NCBI GenBank assembly: GCA_029747585.1
Contig: JAPEVF010000152.1
Location: 24,985-88,984, forward strand
Source of the DNA: Pleurotus djamor
Taxonomy: Eukaryota > Basidiomycota > Agaricomycetes > Agaricales > Pleurotaceae
Reading direction: 5' to 3'
Length of the DNA: 64,000 bases
Made by a program: the position numbers and the translations under genes. This document shows positions 1 to 10,239 of the stretch, piece by piece. Below the pieces are notes generated by a model. It saw nothing but the letters and a program-made list of their open reading frames with translations, was not told where the DNA came from and made no database searches. The stretch's first letter is position 1. Each line of letters opens with the position of its first letter.

Positions 1-590
1 ATCTCGTAGAGTTGTGCCCATGGCAGTGGGTAACGCAGAAAGCGTCTGGAGGTACCACTCCAAGTAAATGTTCTCAGATTACGAAACTGAGAGGGGAGCA
101 ATGGAGGCAGGGATTCGCTCTTCCTCTTGAGTTCGAGGCACATAAGGCGCTCGCGATCATCCAAGTCCTCGAGATCAGCTTCGTCATCCGTGGTATAGCA
201 GTCCTCGTCCATGTCAAAATGGGGATCAGCAGGGACCTCGATATCCAGATCCCGTGCATGACAAACGATCGCTCGGAGGGCTCGGAGGGTTTCGATGGGT
301 ACATTTACCCTACGAAACCCATAGTTGTAATCCGGAAACTCTGAGGCCAGATCGAGTTTGAGTGGTTGAGTACTTGAGCGTTCTACCCATCGCTGTAGCG
401 TGCGGAGAGGAGGGGAGCAATATCCATCATCTTGGGAGATCTTGGGAGATACGAAGATGTCCAACTTTTCTTCCGTCAATTCAGAGGTGTCGCGATATGT
501 GATTATCAATGGGAGGCGTTGGCGGGATGACATGTCCAGCGGACAGGCAATGAACTTGCAATTGGGAAATGGAGACAATCTGGAGTAACA
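1..590 (-). CDS. F-box/LRR-type protein, partial (3' end outside window)
   Basis: Minus-strand reading is open from about 590 to the window edge, so the C-terminal half is missing. It contains DDGYCSPP, a VERSS-type tract, VPIETLRALRAIVCHA, an acidic TTDDEADLEDL run and SRRFLRYPLPWAQL. These align nearly block for block with the plus-strand gene at 3004-4290 and more loosely with the gene at 968-2266. The upstream segment (RQRLPLIITYRDTSEL) lines up with the end of the F-box of the neighbouring paralogue, but I cannot fix the start codon. Basidiomycete proteins of this kind are probable substrate receptors of SCF ubiquitin ligases; the substrate is unknown. This is one of three local paralogues. 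Confidence 0.6.
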
Positions 591-967
591 AAGCGAATGG
601 AGAGAAAAAGTCAAATATGCATCCGAAGACAACCATGTGATAAATTAATCTTTCATCCCGGATGAGTATTCCAGTTAGCCCAAGCTTGAACGTCAACATA
701 GATACACGTTCGTGTGCAAGGCAAACAGTGACGTGTTGGCAGCATATGTTGGCCTTCCGCACGAGTCTGAGTCTGAGCCTCTGAGGATCTGCACGTCTGA
801 GGTTACGCACGTAGGCGAATGAACAGGTGATAACCAACTCGACCAGAGAAATGCTACAGGAGTCGCTCCTAAGCAGTCCATGATATTAGCCTGTACAACT
901 GGGAGACACCAGTTGAGATACATGAAGGTCGATATGAGTGTGGGCGGTAAAGAGGGTTGATGACAGT
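591..967. other. Intergenic, 5' side of the first F-box gene
   Basis: No coding segment with family similarity is seen here. It may hold an unrecognised 5' exon of the minus-strand F-box gene that ends the window. Confidence 0.4.
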
Positions 968-2266
968 TTATCCAGAGAAAAATCGGAGAAAACTCAGCTT
1001 TCCGCTCAACTCCAGCGCTCGCAAGCGCAGTGCATCGTCTGATTCAGGATGAGATAGCTCGAAAGGTAGGCTGGTGCTGGACATTGGGGATACCTCAGCA
1101 CGAGATTCCACCATTCTAGCGACCCAACCGTCGGGTATATCGGTCAGGAAGGATTGAAACTTGAATTCTGATAGAATAGGGCAGAGTGGTATGGGTGCGT
1201 CCGGAAACACTGTCATCGCAGAAATGATATTTTTATCGACGCAAGGTCCCCTTTGCAGATCAAGGACTCTCAAAGAAGGAACGAGTTGTAGGAGATGAAG
1301 CAACTGAGGTGGAGGGATATCGATACGGGAAAGATGGAGTGCCCGTAAAGTGTCGTGGTTGGCTTTGAAGAGGGACGTCAGGCGTAGGATCAGCTCTGGG
1401 AAGATGATTTCTGGTTGATCAACGGCTTCATCGTATGGGTCGCGTTCAGACAGCGATAGGTCTGCCAAACCGCAGATTTCCGTCTCCTCAAAAAAGGACT
1501 TGAACGCGTAAGGGGTGCCACCGAGGTCTAGCTCGGCGAGGCTGCACTCGATGATTGCTCCATCGTAGACGGGACCAAAGTCATCAATGATGTTGGCACT
1601 GAAAGTTTTCAACGTGGTACAGCGTTTGACCATATCTAGGCAAGTCTTTGTATTGAGGATAGCCCCATCATACGCCTCTAGTGAGACCTCTTCGAGTTGG
1701 GACCACGGTAATGGGTATTGGGTGAAGCGCGTAGACGAACCGTACCATGAAAATCGCTTCAACACGGCAAAATTCGAAGGCAGCAAGGGGCCCAAGGATT
1801 TCAAGTTGTGCTTCAGTTCCGAGCGGTCCATCGATGAGCGTACACCGATGGGCGTCTGAATCTGAAAGTACAAAGCCTCTGCATGACAGACGATCTCGCG
1901 GAGAACTTTCAAGGTTTCAAGAGGCAGAGGTTCTCGGAATCCAAGCTTGTATTCCGGTAAATGGGAGGTTAAAGCAACAGTCAAAGGCTGAGGCCCCGCG
2001 CGTTCTACCCAGATCTGCAAGGTTTCCAGAGGTGGAGAACAGCATCCGTTGGATGAGAACAAGATTGGAAGGTTAGACCAAAGGCGTGAATGTGTGATGA
2101 TGATCTGCCTCCATAGTCGACACACCGCACTCAGTCGCCATGGAAGAATGCCATACGTTGAGGAGAAGATGCGAGATGTAGGCTTTGATCCTTCCTTGAC
2201 GTGGCATGCCACAAAGGAGAATATCTGCGCAAGTAGTTCAGTGGGGAGAGCTGATATATTTGAAGT
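968..2266 (-). CDS. F-box protein with LRR-like C-terminal region
   Basis: The 414-codon minus-strand frame from 2212 to 968 extends upstream in frame through ALPTELLAQIFSFV to a likely splice acceptor (aatcag) at 2267. The N terminus is a typical basidiomycete F-box: LPTELLAQIF, then RLSAVCRLWRQII and SRLWSNL. The rest (GCCSPPLETLQIWVERAG, leucine-rich segments such as LRALHLSRIDIPPPQLLHLL) resembles degenerate leucine-rich repeats used for substrate binding. Expected role: SCF ubiquitin-ligase adaptor; the substrate is unknown. No start codon is visible in frame, so at least one short upstream exon is missing from this model. It is a paralogue of the genes at 1-590 and 3004-4290. Confidence 0.7.
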   Translation of the reverse strand, partial: TSNISALPTELLAQIFSFVACHVKEGSKPTSRIFSSTYGILPWRLSAVCRLWRQIIITHSRLWSNLPILFSSNGCCSPPLETLQIWVERAGPQPLTVALTSHLPEYKLGFREPLPLETLKVLREIVCHAEALYFQIQTPIGVRSSMDRSELKHNLKSLGPLLPSNFAVLKRFSWYGSSTRFTQYPLPWSQLEEVSLEAYDGAILNTKTCLDMVKRCTTLKTFSANIIDDFGPVYDGAIIECSLAELDLGGTPYAFKSFFEETEICGLADLSLSERDPYDEAVDQPEIIFPELILRLTSLFKANHDTLRALHLSRIDIPPPQLLHLLQLVPSLRVLDLQRGPCVDKNIISAMTVFPDAPIPLCPILSEFKFQSFLTDIPDGWVARMVESRAEVSPMSSTSLPFELSHPESDDALRLRALELSGKLSFLRFFSG

Positions 2267-3003
2267 CTGATTCTCAGGGACGGCCTACGTATACAGTTAA
2301 CATTGCTTCGAAATATTATGTGAAATGAAGAATGAACGAACATGCAGCATGATGGATAGGCTCTGTAGAATATAGGCAGCGGTAGGCTCGAATTCCAGAC
2401 TCTATTACGGGGGATGAATCGATGACAGCCGATCCTCTTTGTAACTTGTAAGGCCGCGGTCGGTTGGCGACAGGTTGTGACTGGTTCCAAACAACTTTAG
2501 ATTGGAGTGGAATTAGCGCTTGCTGAGCGCTTGAACATCCTGACATTATTCCTGTGCCTCAGGAGTCGAATGGTTCCAACTTTGGTCAAGTGACTCGTCG
2601 CCTTTCAAGATTTTCAACGGAGGGACTGCGCCTACTGGACTCGTAATTTGTCATGTATAGACTTGCTCCGGTACAACAACTGTTTTCTTGACCGTCGCGT
2701 TGCCGTCGTGCTTAAACTTGTTGACTTGTTGGATAGTCACACTCACTTGTGGCTCACCCTATCTTCGAGTACGTCTTCAAGCCGCTTTTGCGTAATAAGT
2801 ACTCAACCGTTCCAGAGCCTGTTCCTATCCACGTCGTCGGCAGCTTCACTGACTCGGCAAATGTGTACGTATAGATGTGACCTTACTGCACAAGAGAGAG
2901 TAATTATAGATGATTATCACACGGCTTAAAATCTCTGAAAATTCGAGTCCTTCGAGCTCTCAAGTTCTCACCCCGGATCGCTTTCATTCCTCGATCTCTA
3001 AAA
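2267..3003. other. Shared upstream region of two divergent F-box-type genes
   Basis: Lies between the minus-strand gene (968-2266) and the plus-strand gene (3004-4290). It should hold promoters for both and the missing first exon of the minus-strand gene. No F-box-like coding segment is visible on the plus strand here. Confidence 0.4.
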
Positions 3004-4290
3004 ATGACATCCCGCTCAGAAGTCATGCAATATTTCTTTCCGCCGTTGAAAGACAAGCTGACTACTACCGTCTCTGCAAGGTTCTCTCGAGATGACGGAT
3101 GCTGTTCCCCTCCTCGCGACGCACTACAGCAATGGATGGAACGCACAAACGCTCAACCGTTCAAATTCCTGTTAGCCTCCGATTTCCCGGACTACGATTG
3201 CGGGTTTCGTAGTGTGGACGTACCCATCGAAACGCTCAAACTTCTTCGCGCGATGGTTTGTCGCGCTGAGGATCTGGAGATTCGGGTGCCTACTGATCCT
3301 GGTTTTGATCAAAATGAGGGCTACTACACCACGGATGATGAAGCGGAGCTTGAGGATCTGGAAGAGCGCGAACGTCGTACGCGACTTGCACTGAAGAAGA
3401 AAAGCGCATCCCTGCCCCCATTACTCCCCTCTGATTTTCGTCACCTCACGCATCTGACTTGGCAAGGACATTCCAGACGATTTTTGCGGTATCCACTTCC
3501 CTGGGCACAGCTCAAACATATCTCGCTCAAAGGGCGCGGTGCTGTCATCTCCTCTCAGACTTGCCTCGAGCTCCTGAAGCAGTGCACCTCCATCACTGGG
3601 TTCGATGCGAAAGTTATATCATCCCCCATCAAGCCGCCTTACCAAGGGGAACGTGTGGACGCACCTCAGCTTACACATCTGGATGTCGAAGGGGCACCAA
3701 ACGCCTTCACCTCACTGTTCCTGCACCTTGATGCTCGACATTTAACATCCCTGCGAATGGCCATAGCAAGTCCGTATGGCCCTGAAGACAATTACTACAA
3801 GCGAAGCACTTTCCAAGAGGAACTCTTCCCTGCAATGAATTCCTTCCTCCAGGCCAGCCAAGACACGTTGGAGTCACTCTCATTTCGGGGCGTCAAGATT
3901 TCATCCGAGCAGCTACTTTTGTTGCTTCGGCTCGTTTCAAATAGCCTGACTGCGCTGGAAATCGATGGGTCGCCGTGTTTTGACGGGGCTATTGTCACAG
4001 CGATGACGGTCTCATCTGAAGCACCAGCTGAGCCGCTTTGCCTTCGCCTGTCGCACCTTACTCTGGAAAAGTCTCTTCCAGATGACCCTGATTTACCTGA
4101 TGGGCTGTTGGCAGAAATGGTAGAGTCACGCTGCAAGTCATACCCGTTTTCCGAAATCTCTATCCTTACCAACCCGAGACCATACATTTTGGGGGATGCC
4201 GTTCGCATAGAATCACTGCACAAACGTGGAAAACTGAAGTCTTTTAGCTGGTGGCAAGAAGGAATCCGGAGTGATGACGATTGGTTTTGA
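3004..4290 (+). CDS. F-box-family paralogue without a visible F-box
   Basis: Single open frame of 428 codons starting MTSRSEVMQYFF. From residue 37 it follows its neighbours closely: DDGCCSPPRDALQQWMERT, VPIETLKLLRAMVCRAEDL, an acidic TTDDEAELEDLEERERR tract, SRRFLRYPLPWAQLKHISL and leucine-rich blocks to the end. The closest match is the partial gene at 1-590, which is on the opposite strand, so the pair is inverted. Unlike the gene at 968-2266, no LPxELL...CRxWR F-box precedes the repeats, and I found no F-box exon in the 700 bases upstream. Either the F-box exon is too diverged to see or this copy lost it; without it the protein could not join an SCF complex in the usual way. Confidence 0.65.
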   Translation: MTSRSEVMQYFFPPLKDKLTTTVSARFSRDDGCCSPPRDALQQWMERTNAQPFKFLLASDFPDYDCGFRSVDVPIETLKLLRAMVCRAEDLEIRVPTDPGFDQNEGYYTTDDEAELEDLEERERRTRLALKKKSASLPPLLPSDFRHLTHLTWQGHSRRFLRYPLPWAQLKHISLKGRGAVISSQTCLELLKQCTSITGFDAKVISSPIKPPYQGERVDAPQLTHLDVEGAPNAFTSLFLHLDARHLTSLRMAIASPYGPEDNYYKRSTFQEELFPAMNSFLQASQDTLESLSFRGVKISSEQLLLLLRLVSNSLTALEIDGSPCFDGAIVTAMTVSSEAPAEPLCLRLSHLTLEKSLPDDPDLPDGLLAEMVESRCKSYPFSEISILTNPRPYILGDAVRIESLHKRGKLKSFSWWQEGIRSDDDWF

Positions 4291-4461
4291 GATCATGAAG
4301 AGGTAGCGTATAGGGACTTTCACTGTCAGGGCCTGGGGCCCGGGGAGCGATGCCTGTCGATTCTGCACGTGGCGTAATTTCCTTTTTAGTCATACTACGT
4401 CCAGAGTTTCTGCCGACCAACTTCCGTCATCTCCTCCATTAACTTACTATGCTTCGAGCCA

Positions 4462-4468
4462 TATAAAA
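4462..4468 (+). promoter_or_regulatory. Possible TATA box of MDM34
   Basis: TATAAAA lies 51 bases before the MDM34 start codon at 4519. Plausible by position only. Confidence 0.35.
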
Positions 4469-4518
4469 TCCTAGAGCAACCCTTTCATACGCGCGAAGTG
4501 GTCATAAAAGCCCCCCTC

Positions 4519-6753
4519 ATGTCCTTTACATTCAACTGGCCAAGATTTTCGGATCAATTTCACTACGATGCAATCCAGATGCTCAACAATGCTCTCAACA
4601 AGGGCAACAAACCTCCTGTCATAGCGGACAGAATAGAGGTCATTGAGCTGGAGATGGGTACCCAGGTCTGTGGTGGTGTTGTCGGGAGAGAGAATTTCAG
4701 AGAAATTTACTAGGTCGTGTGCAGCCACCCGAATTGGAGATTCGTGATATTGGAGAGCTGACCATGGACCAATTCAGAGGAATATTTCGTCTGACTTATG
4801 CGGGGGATGCACATATCGTCTTGAAAACGAAGGTTCAGGTGCGTCGGTTTTTGGGTGGAACGTTTTATCGGCGTTGACCATCACCGACAGGCAAACCCGT
4901 TGAATCACAAACAGCCTGACATTCACCTCATGACGGGGTCGCGTGGAATGTTGGCGGCAAAGCAACCTCTCGTTGTACCCATGCTACTCCGACTATCCCA
5001 TTTCAAGCTGAATTCCTATGTTGTTCTCGTTGTTTCGAAACAAAAAGGTATCACGCTGGTATTCAAGACCGATCCCCTCCAAAATGTCGACATCAACAGC
5101 ACGTTCGATTCCATCGCTGTCATCCAGAAATTTATCCAGCGCGAAATAGAGGGGCAGCTACGGCAGATGTTCAGGGAGGATCTACCAGGCATCATTCACC
5201 GTTTGAGTCAACAGTGGGTGAAGGCAAAGGTAGAGGCACCGTACTTGAAGCGACCTGGCCCAGCACCACACCCTCGCCCGTATGGAGCCCTCTCTGCGCC
5301 CGAACCATCGCTACCACCGCTTTCTCCTAGCCCATCTGTGGCATCTCTTCCTCGACAGTACGCTGCCTCCGGGCGACGACCTCCTCCCCCTCGCTCAGTA
5401 TCTGGTGTATCCATGACTAGTACAAGTCATCATCGACACGCGCAACCTCCGTCTACTCCCGCTTCCCCACCTGAAGGCAACACAAGTACATTCCCGGACT
5501 TGGAGAACTTTGATCCCACCTATGGCTTAAGACCAGAGGGACTACCTACGAAGAGCCTCTTCCATGGCTTCGGTAGTCTCTTTACGCCAAATAAAGGATT
5601 GGCTGACCTCGCCGAGGAATCTAGTGACTTAGAGGAATCCGACGAAGGGATTGAACCATTTGATGTGGTTGACTGGAGAAACCCTCCACATCCCCCAACT
5701 CCACCTGATAGCGTAGCGGGCTTCGAAGATGACCGAACCGAATATGAGACTATTCCTGCTATCGGTGGCGGTACCGTTACTCGGCCTCGTGTCATTCACT
5801 CCCAATCTCCGGCTACCACAGATTTTTCACCGCCCCGATTAGCGCCCAACTCGAGTCTGCCTGGTCGTTCAATGTCATATGATCGTTTCGTACCTCCGAG
5901 GAGTGCCGGTCTACCAATGTCCGGATTTGCAACTCCTGGACTTTATTCAACACGAAGTCCATCCTTCTCATACTTCTCACCCGAGTTTATGGCACTGCGT
6001 CAGGAACAGCAGGGCGGTCACTTTACAGCATCAAGCTTTCCGGAGCTTTCCATTTCAACTCGTCTAGCTCAAGGCTTGCGTCCTACGACCCCCGATAGCC
6101 TGGAGACACAACCATCCCGATCGAGCATGGCCCACTCACTTGAAACACCACCTTCTTCCCATCCATCCGACGTCCCTTTGTCCGCTACCGAAGTCCCATC
6201 ATCTCCCATCTACATGCGTAAGCCTACTTCCCGGCGCGGATCCATGTCCTCGGGCTCAGCACTCCCCGATCCTTTTACCAGCTCGGTGTTCTTATCATCC
6301 TCTCCACCAGAGTCTTCTGATCCCAAGATCGTCCTGAAACCCGCTTCCAGCAGTACGATCCATCAACTATCTACTTTGAGTCATTCAAACCACACGCTCT
6401 CGCCATACGTTCGTTCATTGGAGCATTTCACCGTTCGGAGCGTCCCTCCGCGTGGTCTGGGACATCCAGGGCCTTCGTCTCTGCCTGACCGCCAGCCCGT
6501 CAAAGCTCGGCGCAAGCGGACTCACCGCCTAGGTAAAAAGAACCTCGCGGAAGCCTCTGGAACGGACTTGCCTGATATCTCGGCCCAGTCTCACAATTTG
6601 CCTCGCCTTCAATCCATGTCTCACACACCACCGTCTGAATTCGATGTNGACGATATGGATACCTATTTCCGGACACGAGATGATTACGTACCTCTCTCCC
6701 CGACTATACATCCCTCACATATACGGCGACGACAGCCTTATGACATCACATAG
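4519..6753 (+). CDS. MDM34: Mdm34, ERMES complex subunit
   Basis: Three exons: 4519-4665, 4725-4838, 4891-6753; 707 residues. The first roughly 195 residues are the SMP domain: it opens [18 protein letters not shown], includes [33 protein letters not shown], and [20 protein letters not shown], and ends near [11 protein letters not shown]. Mdm34 (Mmm2) sits in the mitochondrial outer membrane and with Mmm1, Mdm12 and Mdm10 forms the ER-mitochondria encounter structure that passes phospholipids between the two membranes. The remaining 500 residues are Ser/Pro-rich and probably disordered, with a basic patch [13 protein letters not shown] near the C terminus. Both introns are phase 0 and their removal gives a gap-free SMP domain. 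One N (6648) falls in a codon near the end and does not break the frame. Confidence 0.95.
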
Positions 6754-7045
6754 ACGTATTAGAACTTGTCTACCTGTCTGCAATCTCCTCTCATCCTATC
6801 CAACCTTATCGGACTCTTTCCTAGCTGCATATTCTACATCTTTGATACGCCACTCGCTTCCGCTAAGCATCTTCCCGTACCATGAATGGCGTTTACTTTT
6901 CCAAGTTTGTTATCTGCGTCCTCTGCATCAAATTTGACCTACTTAGCTGTGCTCGATCTCCCCATCTCACCGAATGCACCTTTCTGNACAATATATAACG
7001 TACGGGCTTCGAGTCAAGGTAAGTGATCAACCAATNCCAATGCAG

Positions 7046-8170
7046 ATGTCGAAGGTGTGTGCCCAGACGTTTTACTGTGTCTTTCTTGCTCAACATCGCG
7101 ATTTGCCTCCCACCACTTTTCCTGACGACGTTTGTGTAGCAATTGCAGATAATCCCCATCATCACCACACTCCTTGAACGCTGCTCTGTGATTCCAAGGA
7201 TCGTGCCCGTCGATGATGGATTCCTCCAACACTGCCTAGATGATGCTGCGGCTCATGGCTGCCCCATGGATGACTCTACGCCAGGGCACCCATCCTTCAA
7301 GCCGTGGAATGTTAGTGGGGCCACCATAGCCTTCATTAGCTACGGTCACCTCGAATGTTTGTCAACGAAGAAGTACATCGCGTTGTTCACTTCGCTGGCC
7401 GTCTATATCGAGGACGTCTATAAGGACGATCCATCTCTCATCAACGGCTTCAACCAAGACTTCATCATGAATCGCCCTCAGAAGACGTCTGTCCTTCAAG
7501 CGTTCGACATCTGTATCAGAGAATCATCGGCGTACTTTAGCCCCCTCCAGGCCAACCTTATCGTCTCAAGTACTCTGAATTTCATGGTTTCTATCTCTGT
7601 CGAACACATGATCGAGTCAATACAGGTCAGTCTCCCTCCATCAGACCATGGGCTACTCGATTTGAACCAGGGTTTGCAAAGATCTCCCCCAGTGCAGACA
7701 AATTCCCTGAATTTGTGCGAGGACTATCTGGCATTGCATTTTCCTATGCAATATTTATATTCCCCAGAGCGGTCCGAATGGACGCCTACATGCAGGCTAT
7801 CCCTTCAATGAGTCATTACATCAATCATACAAAGTGAGACTCCCAAATTCAACCAAAACATCCACCTTGCTGATCGAATGAAAGTGATGTGCTTTCGTTC
7901 TACAAGGAAGAAATTGCCGGCGAGGATCACAATTATGTATCCATCATCGCTAAATGTCGGAAGACATCGAAGTTGAAAATTTTGGAAGAACTTGCCCACT
8001 CGGTCACTTCCAGCCACTCGACCGTCGCGAACATTCTATCTGAATTCCCACAGGCTCTCCAGGCATGGAAGTCGTTTGCGGAGGGCTATGTGAGCTATCA
8101 TACGTCGTTTGCACGATATCGACTGGAAGAAGTGTTAGACGTGCGGAATGTCAGTAGTGGCAAGCTATAA
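7046..8170 (+). CDS. TRI5-type sesquiterpene synthase, copy 1
   Basis: Exons 7046-7054, 7149-7625, 7682-7833, 7885-8170; 307 residues. Class I terpene synthase of the trichodiene synthase family (PF06330), expected to cyclise farnesyl diphosphate to a sesquiterpene; the product cannot be read from sequence. Seen: an acidic metal-binding stretch EDVYKDD (residues 91-97), the NSE motif NDVLSFYKE (N213, S217, E221), and RYRLEE near the C terminus, all in TRI5 order. The length fits single-domain fungal enzymes. The NSE motif is rebuilt across the last splice (aa|gtgaga...aaag|t). The first exon is only ATG TCG AAG; the same 9-nt exon is found in copy 2. Copy 2 at 8808-9896 is nearly identical over the second exon, so duplication was recent. 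Possible alternative start: within the second exon, but no ATG lies there in a suitable place. Confidence 0.85.
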
Positions 8171-8807
8171 TGATATTTATATTCAAGTCTTTGCTCTCGC
8201 CGCCTCCCCAGATAGACGGCCTTAGCGGTCTTACCGGGAGATGGTCAAGATGTCCGTTCAGGTGCCGTTTAACTCTCCACCGCGATATCTCCTCTTCACT
8301 AGTACTACAGCTATAGGGCTGACCCAATCCGACACTACTTCGTCACCGCCTTCCTTACGGTTTCAGGGGCATATGTGAAAACACCCATTTACAAGGGGAA
8401 GTCAGCTCTTTGTCCCTTTTTTCCCGTCTAAAGATACTGAGGTTAATTTCCGTGTGTAGTGTGGTAATTCACAAACGTCGCAGGTATATGTCCCGTTTGC
8501 CTTTTCTCACAACTTTTATCAGCTCCGCTCTGGGGCGAAGATGCACTCCTGCACCTGGGGATTATATTCCACCGTCCTAGGGTCTCGGGAAGACCGGGAG
8601 GCATAAGAAAGTCCGAAGTTGGAACATGTATGTTTCGGTATGTTATCTGTGTCGTCCTATGTACCGAATAAGTCGTTTCGCACAGATACCGAAGGAACTC
8701 GTTATCACGCTTGTGCAAGTTGTGAAGCCTATGAGGACTGATATAAGTTCGAATCAAAAGAATGCTTCTAGGCAACAACACCTCCTTCCCTCCTTCGGCT
8801 TACCGAC
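8171..8807. other. Spacer between terpene synthase copies
   Basis: No coding segment recognised. Acts as the 3' region of copy 1 and promoter of copy 2. No inverted repeats or transposon remains were seen. Confidence 0.5.
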
Positions 8808-9896
8808 ATGTCAAAGGTGCGTCAACTTGTTGTGCTCTTCTACCACCACTTTTCCTGACGGCGTTTGTGTAGCAATTGCAGATAGCCCCGATCATCACCA
8901 CGCTCCTAGAACGCTGCTCTGTGGTCCCCAGGACTGTGCCTGTCGATGATGAATTCCTCCAACAGTGCCTAGATGATGCTGCGGCTCACGGTTGCCCAAT
9001 GGACGACTCTACGCCAGGGCACCCATCCTTCAAGCCGTGGAATGTTAGTGGGGCCACCATAGCCTTCATTAGCTACGGTCATCTTGAATGTTTGTCAACG
9101 AAGAAGTACATCGCACTGTACACTTCGCTGGCCGTCTATATCGAGGACGTCTATAAGGACGATCCATCTCTCATCAACGGCTTCAACCAAGACTTCATCA
9201 TGAATCGCCCTCAGAAGACGTCTGTCCTTCAAGCGTTCGACATCTGCATCAGGGAATCATCGGCGTACTTTAGCCCCCTCCAGGCGAACCTTATCGTCTC
9301 AAGTACTCTGAATTTCATGGTTTCTATCTCTGTCGAACACATGATCGAGTCAATACAGGTCAGTTTCCCTCCATTAGACTGCGAGCTACTCGATTTGAAC
9401 CAGGGTTTGCAAAGATCTCCCCCAGTGCAGACAAGTTCCCTGAATTTGTGCGAGGACTATCTGGCATTGCATTTTCCTATGCAATATTTATATTCCCCAG
9501 AGCGGTCCCAATGGACGCCTTCATGCAGGCCATCCCTTCCATGAGCCATTACATTAACCATACAAAGTGAGACTCCCCATTCAATCGATCCATTCCCCTT
9601 GCTGATTGAATGAAAGTGATGTGCTATCTTTCTACAAGGAAGAAATTGCCGGTGAAGCTAGCAATTATATTTCAATACTCGCCAACAACCAGAAAATCTC
9701 GAAGGTGAAGGCTTTAGATGGCCTGGCACGCTCAATCGCTGTTAGCTACTCGGTCGCCGTGGATATTTTATCTGGATGCCCACAGGCTCTTGAAGCTTGG
9801 GAAGCTTTCGCCACGGGCTATGTCAATTATCACGTATCATACGCTCGGTACCGACTTGGAGACTTAATGGAATTCGACCGGGCTGTACCTTCATAA
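8808..9896 (+). CDS. TRI5-type sesquiterpene synthase, copy 2
   Basis: Exons 8808-8816, 8882-9358, 9415-9566, 9617-9896; 305 residues. Same family and same intron positions as copy 1; exons 2 and 3 have exactly the same lengths (477 and 152 nt). The acidic motif EDVYKDD and NSE motif NDVLSFYKE are both intact, so both copies are likely active enzymes. Divergence is concentrated in the last exon, where the C-terminal helices differ at many positions (for example GEASNYISILANNQ against GEDHNYVSIIAKCR). That region lines part of the active site in this fold, so the copies may make different products; this is inference. No P450 or other tailoring gene adjoins the pair. Confidence 0.85.
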
Positions 9897-10239
9897 GCAT
9901 AGATATCTCCGCTGCCTACTCTATAATGTATTCACAAAATATAATTGTCCTCATGTCCTCCTAGAAACAAGGGCTGTTGTCGCGAAAACCATGTCGAGCC
10001 GTGTGTGTCGTAATAGATAAGAAGTATCCCTAAGAAGATGGACCAAAGGTGAACGTTGATACCGGCGGTAAGGAGATCCCGCGATGATTACCTCTCGAAC
10101 CGGTGATCATCCTTACTCGCTTTAAATGGCCCCTCAACGACCGCAAACGATTCGTTCTGAGTTTGGAAGTGTCCGCGAACTGATACGTCTCGGATCAACG
10201 CGCCGATGGTCGAAAGAGTGAAGTATATGCCCGGGAACA
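9897..10239. other. Convergent intergenic gap
   Basis: Between the 3' ends of terpene synthase copy 2 (plus) and an F-box gene (minus). Nothing recognised. Confidence 0.5.

Noticed and set aside
7625..7735. Reading terpene synthase exon 2 straight through to 7811
   Set aside because: That frame loses the family sequence; splicing at 7626-7681 restores ISPSADKFPEFVRG and the NSE motif.
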